Shown here piece by piece: positions 46,505-51,997 of a DNA stretch of 51,997 bases. The notes below the pieces were generated by a model that had not been told where the DNA came from, did not search any database, and saw only the letters and a program-made list of their open reading frames with translations. The translations under genes were made by a program, and so were the position numbers. Source of the DNA: Stenotrophomonas panacihumi. GTDB lineage: Bacteria > Pseudomonadota > Gammaproteobacteria > Xanthomonadales > Xanthomonadaceae. Numbering within the stretch: position 1 is the stretch's first letter; each line of letters starts with the position of its first letter. The stretch is from positions 1 to 51,997 of the forward strand of contig NZ_LLXU01000049.1 in NCBI RefSeq assembly GCF_001431645.1. Direction: 5' to 3'.

Positions 46505-46590
46505 CGGTGCGTCCGGAGCGGGCATGAGGCCATCCACCTTAGCGGCGCACGGTGAATGACCTCTGAGCAGGAATTGAAAGTGGTGCGGGA

Positions 46591-47124
46591 TCAGTCCAGC
46601 GTCGGCTGCAAGGACGCCGAAGTGATCTCCCAGCCGCTGCCATCCACGCGCGGGCGCAGGCGATACCAGCCGGTGTAGTGGCGATTGCCGCCGCTCATGC
46701 GCGCGGTGAGTTTCACCGGCACTTCCACGGCTTGCGGTGGCGTGTTCTTGTCCAGCGCGGTGGGTTCGCCGGATTCGATGCGCAGGCTGTTCAGCCCCTC
46801 CAGCGAACGCAGGTTGGCATCGTCGGGCACGGGCGAGGGACGGCCGCCGGTCCACATCGCATCGGCTTCGCCGGTGCGGGCGGGCAGCGCCGTGATGTAG
46901 GCGTGCACCACGGAGACCGCCGCCGAGAAGGCGGCATTGCGCGCGCGGCGCTCGGCGGCGGATGGCGCCGCGTCCGTCTCCGGCGCGGCTTCGTCGTTGT
47001 CGGCGGGAAGGGCGGCGGCTTCGGGTGCCGGCTCCGGTATGGCGGTCGCCTCCGGGTCGCGGTGGCAACTGCACCCACCCAGCCACAACAGCGCGAACAG
47101 CATCACGCCCTGCTTCTTGGTCAT
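46591..47124 (-). CDS. Hypothetical lipoprotein with an Ala/Pro/Glu-rich linker
   Basis: A 177-residue lipoprotein. ATG 47124 has GGGAG 8 bp upstream, and the lipobox LGGC gives Cys18. An Ala/Pro/Glu-rich linker (~24-55) leads to a C-terminal domain with VEVPVKLTARMSGGNRHYTGWYRLRP. I do not recognise the family. No catalytic motif is visible. Neighbours are small envelope proteins. Confidence 0.75.
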   Translation of the reverse strand: MTKKQGVMLFALLWLGGCSCHRDPEATAIPEPAPEAAALPADNDEAAPETDAAPSAAERRARNAAFSAAVSVVHAYITALPARTGEADAMWTGGRPSPVPDDANLRSLEGLNSLRIESGEPTALDKNTPPQAVEVPVKLTARMSGGNRHYTGWYRLRPRVDGSGWEITSASLQPTLD

Positions 47125-47178
47125 CGCCACGCTCCCCGGTTGAAGCCGGCAGTGTAGCGAGGGCAGGGCGTCGTGGCT

Positions 47179-47475
47179 TCAGCCTTCCTTGGGCAGGCGC
47201 GCGGCGGCGGCCAGCAGGCTGTCCAGGTGCGGGCGCAGCTGGGCGACGGCGCGGTCCTGCGCGTGCGGTTCGGCGGCGACGGATTTCAGCAGTTCGATCG
47301 CCACGGCCAGGGCTGCGCAGCGGTCGCCGCACAGCCCGCGCTGGCGTTCGAACTTCTCCAGCGTGCGCATCCAGTTGTCGGCCGAGCGCTGCTCGAATTC
47401 CAGCGCGTTGCCGCTGGGCGGGCGCCCGTCGGTTTCCAGGGGGGTGACGGTGATGCGGTAGCGTTGCGCGGACAT
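47179..47475 (-). CDS. DUF3861 small protein
   Basis: A 98-residue protein with the DUF3861 pattern YRITVTPLETDGRPPSGNALEFE, NWMRTLEKFERQRGL and AALAVAIELLKSV. ATG 47475 is chosen because it starts the conserved region; a longer open frame has no support. Cytosolic; function unknown. The 100-bp gap ahead contains a GGTCCGCC/GGCGGACC hairpin (47516-47541). Confidence 0.8.
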   Translation of the reverse strand: MSAQRYRITVTPLETDGRPPSGNALEFEQRSADNWMRTLEKFERQRGLCGDRCAALAVAIELLKSVAAEPHAQDRAVAQLRPHLDSLLAAAARLPKEG

Positions 47476-47575
47476 GGCGGCGGCGATGGAGGGGGAATGA
47501 AGCCAAGATAGGCCCGGTCCGCCGTGCGAACGAGGCGGACCCCCATGACGGAGTGTTCCAGCCTCTGTGTCCGGT

Positions 47576-48136
47576 TCAGTGCGTTGCGCGCAGCAGCGGC
47601 AACGGGTCGCGGGCGCCATCGCCGGCGTAGACCCCGTAGTGCAGGTGCGGCGGGGTGGTACGCGCGTTGCCGGTGTTGCCGACCGTGCCCAGCAGCGTGC
47701 CCGGGGCGACGATGTCGCCTTCCTTCAGCCCGGGCGCCCAGTCGCGCAGGTGGGCGTAGTAATGCCGCTCCCGCGCCGGTCCCAGCACCCAGACCTGGCG
47801 CCCGCCCAGGCCACGGTCGCGGACCGCCACGACGACGCCGGGCGTCGTCGCGCGCACCGGCGTGCCCGCCTTGGCGAAGATGTCCACGCCGGCATGGCGA
47901 CGCTCGCTGCCGCGCGGCGCGCCGAAGGTGTCGGCCACCTGTCGCGCGCGTACGCCTTCCACCGGCATCGGCAGCGCGGTCGGCGCGGGCATGCGCGAGA
48001 GCGTCCACAGCATGCGCGCGTGCACCGCGAACGGCTGCTCCCAGGCCCAGCGGCCGGCGAGGCCCAGGGCCAGCAGCATGCAGGCGGTGATCAGCGGCGC
48101 GCGCCAGCGGGCGCGGCGGGGAGGCGTCGTATCCAT
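47576..48136 (-). CDS. M23-family zinc metallopeptidase (LytM)
   Basis: A 186-residue inner-membrane-anchored or secreted peptidase. One N-terminal hydrophobic helix (LITACMLLALGLAGRWAW, ~15-32) leads to a LytM domain with zinc ligands His81 and Asp85 (HAGVD) and His166 in HLHYG, and the catalytic His129 in HYYAHL. The complete set suggests active cleavage of peptidoglycan cross-links. It is monocistronic, downstream of the HU terminator. Confidence 0.9.
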   Translation of the reverse strand: MDTTPPRRARWRAPLITACMLLALGLAGRWAWEQPFAVHARMLWTLSRMPAPTALPMPVEGVRARQVADTFGAPRGSERRHAGVDIFAKAGTPVRATTPGVVVAVRDRGLGGRQVWVLGPARERHYYAHLRDWAPGLKEGDIVAPGTLLGTVGNTGNARTTPPHLHYGVYAGDGARDPLPLLRATH

Positions 48137-48203
48137 GGCGTGCGTGTCGTCGATGCGGCAAGCCCAGCATGACAGGCACGGCGTCCACGCGGCATGCGTG
48201 TCC

Positions 48204-48237
48204 CCAAAAACAACGAGACGGCGCATGGCCGTCTCGT
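48204..48237 (-). terminator. Intrinsic terminator of the HU gene
   Basis: ACGAGACGGC (48213-48222) and GCCGTCTCGT (48228-48237) form a perfect 10-bp stem. On the minus strand TGTTTTTGG follows (T-run at 48210-48206). Confidence 0.85.
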
Positions 48238-48266
48238 CGGGTACTGCCTGAAACTCGGGACGGCGA

Positions 48267-48665
48267 TTAGACCGCGGCGTCCTTGAGCTTCTTCATCGGG
48301 CGCACCTTCACCTTGACGGTGGCCGGCTTGGCGGCGAACCACTGCTCTTCCTTGGTGAACGGGTTGATGCCCTTGCGCTTCGGCTTGGCCGGCACGCTGA
48401 CCGAGGTGATCTTCAGCAGGCCCGGCAGGGTGAAGCTGCCAGCGCCCTTCTTGCTGATCGAGGCGTGCACGGCGCCTTCCAGCGAAGCCAGCACGGCGCG
48501 GACGTCCTTCGCGGCCAGCGAGGTGGCTTCGGCGATGTGGGCAACCAGGCCCGACTTGCTCAGCGCTTCCTTGATCGGCTTGGTAGCGGCCGGCTTGGCG
48601 GCGGTTTTGGTGGCGACTTTCTTCGCTGCCTTCTTCGGGGCAGCCTTCTTAGCGGTCTTTGCCAT
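48267..48665 (-). CDS. HU-family DNA-binding protein with histone H1-like Lys/Ala tail
   Basis: A 132-residue nucleoid protein. Residues 1-38 are a Lys/Ala/Pro tail (AKKAAPKKAAKKVATKTAAK) resembling the C-terminal tail of histone H1, but placed at the N-terminus. Residues ~32-125 are the HU/IHF fold: KSGLVAHIAEATSLAAKDVRAVL and the DNA-bending arm GINPFTKEEQWFAAKPATVKVKVRP with the key Pro. The basic tail should compact DNA. The gene has its own promoter and terminator. Confidence 0.93.
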   Translation of the reverse strand: MAKTAKKAAPKKAAKKVATKTAAKPAATKPIKEALSKSGLVAHIAEATSLAAKDVRAVLASLEGAVHASISKKGAGSFTLPGLLKITSVSVPAKPKRKGINPFTKEEQWFAAKPATVKVKVRPMKKLKDAAV

Positions 48666-48724
48666 GGTGTCCTGTTCCGTAAACGGTGGGTTGTGGAGTC
48701 GCGCCGACCCCGTCGGCAACGCGA

Positions 48725-48770
48725 AATGTAGGGCAAGTATCGCGCGACGCCAATAGGGCATCGACAAAAA
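48725..48770 (-). promoter_or_regulatory. Sigma-70 promoter of the HU gene with UP-like tract
   Basis: On the minus strand TTGGCG (48753-48748) and TACATT (48730-48725) are 17 bp apart. T-rich tracts lie just upstream (48760-48790), fitting a strongly expressed gene. The HU ATG is 60 bp downstream. Confidence 0.6.
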
Positions 48771-48830
48771 AAGCCATAAAAAATGCGATGGACCGGTTTC
48801 GACCTCGGGCATGAGCGCTTTTGGCGCAGG

Positions 48831-50864
48831 TCAATCCTCCTCGGCGCCAGGTTGGTGCGCCGCGACGAGACGTTGCTGCACGCCCGCCGGCACGGGCTCG
48901 TAATGGCTGAAATCCAGCGTGTAGCGACCCTGCCCGGCGGTGGCGGACTTCAACTCCGCCGCGTAGCCCTCCAGTTCGGACAACGGCACCTGGGCGCGGA
49001 TGACGATCTCCCCGCGCCGGCTGTCGGTGCCGTGGATGCGCGCGCGCTTGGAGGCCAGGCCGCCGGTGATGTCGCCGGCCTGCGCCTCCGGCGCGCTGAC
49101 TTCCAGTTCCACGATCGGCTCGAGCACCTGCGGCGTGGCGCGCGACACGGCGTCCAGGAATGCCTTGCGCCCGGCCGCCGCGAAGGCCACTTCCTTGCTG
49201 TCCACCGGATGGTGGCGGCCGTCGTACACCACCACGCGCACGTCCTGGATCGGGAAACCGGCGATCGCCCCGCCGCCCACCGCCTGGCGCACGCCTTTTT
49301 CCACCGCCGGCATGAACTGCCCGGGGATCGTGCCGCCCTTGACCTCGTCGACGAACTCGAAACCGCCGCCGCGCGGCAGCGGCGACACCCGCAGGTAGAC
49401 CTCGCCGAACTGGCCCGCGCCGCCGGTCTGCTTCTTGTGGCGGTGGTGGCCTTCGGCGGCGGCGCCCACGGTTTCGCGGTACGCGATGCGTGGCACGCGC
49501 GTGGTGACTTCCACGCCGTGGCGCTGGGTGAGGCGGTCGAGCATGATGCGCAAGTGCAGGTCAGACAGCCCGCGCACCAGCGTTTCGTGGGTTTCGACCT
49601 GGTGTTCGACCAGGAACGCGGGATCTTCCTGCGAGAGCTTTTCCAGCGCCGTGGCCAGCTTCTGTTCCTGGCCACGGCTGGCTGGCGATATCGCCAGCCC
49701 GAACATCGACTGCGGGAACTGCGTCGGCGCCAGGTGCAGGTGGTCCTGCTCGTGGCGGTCGTGCAGCACCGCGTCGAAATGCACCTCGTCGACCTTGGCG
49801 ATCGCCGCGATGTCGCCGGGCACCACCTTGTCCACCGCGACGTGGTCCTTGCCCTGGATGCGATACAGGTGCGCGGCGCGCACGGGCTTGCGGGCATCGT
49901 CCACCAGCAGCGGCATATCCTTGGCCAGCGTGCCCTGGTAGAGGCGGAACACGCCGATCCTGCCGACGAACGGGTCGTTGACGATCTTGAAGACATCGGC
50001 CACCACCGGCGCATCGGCCTGCGGCGTGACGGTGACTTCCTCGCCGTCCGCGCTGAAGGCGGGCGGGTTGCCCTCCACCGGGCTGGGCAGCAGCTCTCGG
50101 CAGATCCGCAGCAGCTCGGCCACGCCCATGCCGGTGCGCGCCGAGACGAAGCACACCGGCACCAGGTGGCCCTCGCGCAGGCACTGCTCGAACGCTTCAT
50201 GCAGTTCCGTGCCGGAAAGCCCGGACTCGCCTTCGTCCAGGTAGTGCTCCATCACCGTCTCGTTGATCTCCACGACCTGGTCGACGATGGCGCGATGCCA
50301 TTGCGCCACGGGGCCGGCGTCGCTGTCGCCCGCATCGGCGGAGAAGCAGTCCACCACGCGGCGCCCGCCCTCTGCCGGCAGGTTCAATGGCAGCACCTGG
50401 GGGCCGAAGCTGTCGCGCAGGTCGGCGAGCAGGGCGGCGGCATCCACGCCTTCCTGGTCGATCTTGTTGACCACCAGCATGCGGCACAGCCGGCGTCCTT
50501 CGGCGCGCTGCATGAAGCGGTGGGTGCCGTGCTGCACCCCGCGCGCCGCATCGACGACGACCATCGCCGTTTCCACCACGGCCAGCGGCGGCAGCGCGGC
50601 GCCGCGGAAATCCGGGTATCCGGGCGTGTCGATGAGGTTGAGGTGCAGCCCGGGCTGGTCGATGGACGCGATGGCGCTGTCGATGGAGTGGCCGCGTTCG
50701 CGTTCGGCCGGGTCGTGGTCGGAGAGGGTGGTGCCGCGTTCGATGCTGCCTGCCGCCTGCAGGGCGCCGCCGGCATGCAGCAGGGCTTCGAACAACGTGG
50801 TTTTGCCGGCGCCGGGGTGGCCTGCCAGGGCCACGTTGCGGATGTCGCGGGTATCGTGGGACAT
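48831..50864 (-). CDS. Elongation factor G-like GTPase (EF-G2 type)
   Basis: A 677-residue translational GTPase with G1 GHPGAGKT (15-22), G3 DTPGYPDF, G4 NKID and the four further EF-G domains (domain IV near VSPLPRGGGFEFVDEVKGGTIP, domain V at the C-terminus). The switch I region is unusual (ERGTTLSDHDPAERERGHSID) compared with canonical EF-G, so this is the paralogous EF-G-like group, not the essential fusA product. No str operon genes are present. Role unknown; perhaps ribosome recycling or stress translation. Confidence 0.88.
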   Translation of the reverse strand: MSHDTRDIRNVALAGHPGAGKTTLFEALLHAGGALQAAGSIERGTTLSDHDPAERERGHSIDSAIASIDQPGLHLNLIDTPGYPDFRGAALPPLAVVETAMVVVDAARGVQHGTHRFMQRAEGRRLCRMLVVNKIDQEGVDAAALLADLRDSFGPQVLPLNLPAEGGRRVVDCFSADAGDSDAGPVAQWHRAIVDQVVEINETVMEHYLDEGESGLSGTELHEAFEQCLREGHLVPVCFVSARTGMGVAELLRICRELLPSPVEGNPPAFSADGEEVTVTPQADAPVVADVFKIVNDPFVGRIGVFRLYQGTLAKDMPLLVDDARKPVRAAHLYRIQGKDHVAVDKVVPGDIAAIAKVDEVHFDAVLHDRHEQDHLHLAPTQFPQSMFGLAISPASRGQEQKLATALEKLSQEDPAFLVEHQVETHETLVRGLSDLHLRIMLDRLTQRHGVEVTTRVPRIAYRETVGAAAEGHHRHKKQTGGAGQFGEVYLRVSPLPRGGGFEFVDEVKGGTIPGQFMPAVEKGVRQAVGGGAIAGFPIQDVRVVVYDGRHHPVDSKEVAFAAAGRKAFLDAVSRATPQVLEPIVELEVSAPEAQAGDITGGLASKRARIHGTDSRRGEIVIRAQVPLSELEGYAAELKSATAGQGRYTLDFSHYEPVPAGVQQRLVAAHQPGAEED

Positions 50865-51048
50865 GAGCCTTTCCTCCAGGGTAAGAGAGGCGTCATGGCG
50901 TCCGGGGGCCTGGCCACGGAACGGGCCGGGGCGGGGTCATGGCCCGGGCAATGTAGCGCGTCCGGCGCGCGTTCCCCGTTGCGACGCACAAACCCGTCAC
51001 GAATGGCGGGCTATGCTGCGTGTCCTCATCCCCGCAGGAGAAATTGCA

Positions 51049-51486
51049 ATGGGCATTTCGCGTCACGCCACCGCGCACTGGGAAGGCGACCTGAAGACCG
51101 GCAAGGGTTTGTTGAACACCCCGCAGAGCGGGCTGCTGGACAACACGCGCTATGGCTTCAACAGCCGTTTCGGCGACGAGAAGGGCACCAATCCGGAAGA
51201 GCTGATTGCCGCCGCGCATGCCGGCTGCTTCACGATGGCGCTGTCGGCGCAACTGACTGAAGCGGGTTTTCCGCCGAAGTCGCTCGATACGCGTGCCGAA
51301 GTGGATCTTTCGATGGAAGGTGGGCCGCAGCTGTCGCAGATCCGGCTGAAGCTCAAGGCGGTGGTGCCGGGGATCGATGAAGCGCAGTTCCGCGAGCTGG
51401 CGCACAAGGCGGAGAAGAATTGCCCGGTGTCGAAGGCGCTGAGTGCGGTGCCGATTTCGCTCGAGAGCGAGTTCTCGAACGGGTGA
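51049..51486 (+). CDS. OsmC-family peroxiredoxin
   Basis: A 145-residue OsmC-type organic hydroperoxide reductase. The two redox cysteines are Cys60 in AAHAGCFTM and Cys125 in EKNCPVSKA. ATG 51049 has CAGGAG upstream. OsmC proteins are homodimers that reduce organic peroxides and are induced by osmotic or oxidative stress. It is divergent from the EF-G-like gene (184-bp gap) and ends before a terminator. Confidence 0.93.
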   Translation: MGISRHATAHWEGDLKTGKGLLNTPQSGLLDNTRYGFNSRFGDEKGTNPEELIAAAHAGCFTMALSAQLTEAGFPPKSLDTRAEVDLSMEGGPQLSQIRLKLKAVVPGIDEAQFRELAHKAEKNCPVSKALSAVPISLESEFSNG

Positions 51487-51518
51487 GTTTTTTTGCTGCT
51501 TGGGCAGCGTGGTTTTGG

Positions 51519-51555
51519 AGCGGCGCTCTTTCTGGGGGTGCCGCTTTTCTTTTGG
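51519..51555 (+). terminator. Intrinsic terminator after osmC
   Basis: AGCGGCGC (51519-51526) pairs with GTGCCGCT (51538-51545) with one G-U pair; TTTCTTTT follows. A weaker GCTGC/GCAGC hairpin lies just before it. Confidence 0.65.
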
Positions 51556-51632
51556 GTTGGCGATTGGTTTTTTTTGAGGCGCGCTGCAGGGTGCGGTTGG
51601 TGTGTCGTCTTACGGTGCGGGCCCCGGTCTGC

Positions 51633-51716
51633 CGTATAGGTTCGTCACGGCTCGGGCAGACATCCTGTCTGACTCGCCGCCGCGGGCCATCCATGGCCCG
51701 CTGACGCCCCTATACG
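51633..51716. repeat. Nested palindromic (cruciform) element
   Basis: Outer arms CGTATAGG (51633-51640) and CCTATACG (51709-51716) enclose two hairpins: CAGACA-TCC-TGTCTG (51657-51671) and GCGGGCCAT-CC-ATGGCCCGC (51682-51701). The layout suggests a REP/BIME-like intergenic repeat. Confidence 0.55.
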
Positions 51717-51788
51717 CCAGCCCGGCGCTGGGCGCGTCAATGTCTCCACTTCGTCGAGGGCGCGCAGGAGGGTGGGAGGGGAAGAGCA

Positions 51789-51830
51789 AAAGCCAAGGCC
51801 AAAGCCAAAGCCAAAGCCAAAGCAAAAGCC
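51789..51830. repeat. Hexanucleotide tandem repeat AAAGCC x7 (imperfect)
   Basis: Seven adjacent 6-bp units; five are AAAGCC, one is AAGGCC and one AAAGCA. Nearby reading frames would give Lys-Pro or Ser-Gln repeats without other protein features, so it is read as a non-coding simple repeat. Confidence 0.8.
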
Positions 51831-51997
51831 TTCGGCTCAACCTCTTCATTTCTCCAATTACTCCTCCCGCTTCTTCCTTCCGGTCGCGGCTGAAGCCGCT
51901 GCTATGCGTTGCGGGTGCGGCGGGCTAGGTGTTTGTGTGCCTGGCTTTGGCTGTTGTCGTCCGGTCGAGGGGATCTGAAGGGACTGTGGGGGCGGGG

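Larger units (their letters stand above)
51487..51997. other. 511-bp non-coding region at the window end
   Basis: No supported gene. It contains the osmC terminator, a T-rich stretch (51570-51578), a cruciform-forming repeat (51633-51716) and a hexanucleotide tandem array (51789-51830). Base composition is more AT-rich and low in complexity than the rest of the window. Confidence 0.6.

Noticed and set aside
48783..51260. Long + strand open frame of 825 codons
   Set aside because: Antisense of the EF-G-like GTPase, where all G motifs are present on the minus strand.
51633..51830. CRISPR array
   Set aside because: Repeats are 6 bp without spacers, or single palindromes; no cas genes.
51772..51978. 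Possible Lys-Pro repeat protein over the AAAGCC array
   Set aside because: Only the simple repeat gives the pattern; no ribosome binding site and no flanking domain.

Overview
The window is GC-rich (about two thirds G+C by eye), densely coding chromosomal DNA from a gammaproteobacterium. Gene content and order point to the Xanthomonadaceae (Xanthomonas, Lysobacter, Luteimonas or Pseudoxanthomonas-like). The pointers are the block rpoN-hpf-ptsN-hprK-rapZ-IIA(Man)-ptsH-ptsI-mgtE next to lptBAC-kdsC-kdsD, a Fiu-type TonB-dependent receptor with PiuC, tandem DUF3108 genes, and an HU protein with a histone H1-like tail. The assignment rests on remembered synteny; no database was searched. I see no prophage, insertion sequence, CRISPR array, tRNA or rRNA.

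Layout. 1-2.1 kb: a truncated membrane-anchored LytTR regulator and an amino-acid permease (+ strand). 2.1-3.7 kb: a TPR protein and a lipoprotein esterase (-). 3.8-16 kb: one long minus-strand block with envelope, sigma-54 and regulatory-PTS genes. Read in transcription order it is kdsD, kdsC, lptC, lptA, lptB, a terminator, then rpoN, hpf, ptsN, hprK, rapZ, then IIA(Man), HPr, EI, mgtE and a DUF1294 gene. HPr carries both His15 and Ser46, and HprK is present, but no sugar permease is encoded here, so this looks like a regulatory PTS. 16-17.9 kb (+): a BolA-like protein, murA and a membrane-anchored EF-hand protein. 18-21.9 kb (-): two DUF3108 paralogues, purN, a DUF2238 protein and purM. 22-25 kb (+): DUF2066, an AI-2E/PerM family protein and hda. 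25-28.6 kb (-): murU-amgK (MurNAc recycling), a GlsB-like protein and an M20 peptidase. 28.8-30 kb (+): a ComEA-like protein, a GGA-rich structured RNA with a strong terminator, and hutD.

30-37.9 kb (-) is an iron/flavin region. A Fiu-like receptor and PiuC lie behind one Fur-like palindrome. A second palindrome precedes PepSY-DUF2271-DUF4198-ApbE-flavoprotein reductase. 38-44.7 kb (-) is a suf iron-sulfur operon (Rrf2 regulator, sufB, an inserted LprI/DUF1311 gene, sufC, sufD, sufS) followed by GNAT and Rieske genes. 44.8-52 kb holds a SET-domain methyltransferase, a DJ-1/PfpI protein behind a hairpin that hides its ribosome binding site, small envelope proteins, an M23 peptidase, the H1-tailed HU protein, an EF-G paralogue and an OsmC peroxidase. 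The last 0.5 kb is non-coding and repeat-bearing.

The most interesting signal is the 29169-29310 RNA. It holds nine GGA triplets in about 120 nt, five of them in predicted hairpin loops. One site fits the CsrA/RsmA consensus ACARGGAUGU, and the segment ends in an intrinsic terminator. It looks like a CsrA/RsmA-sequestering RNA or a 3'-UTR sponge.
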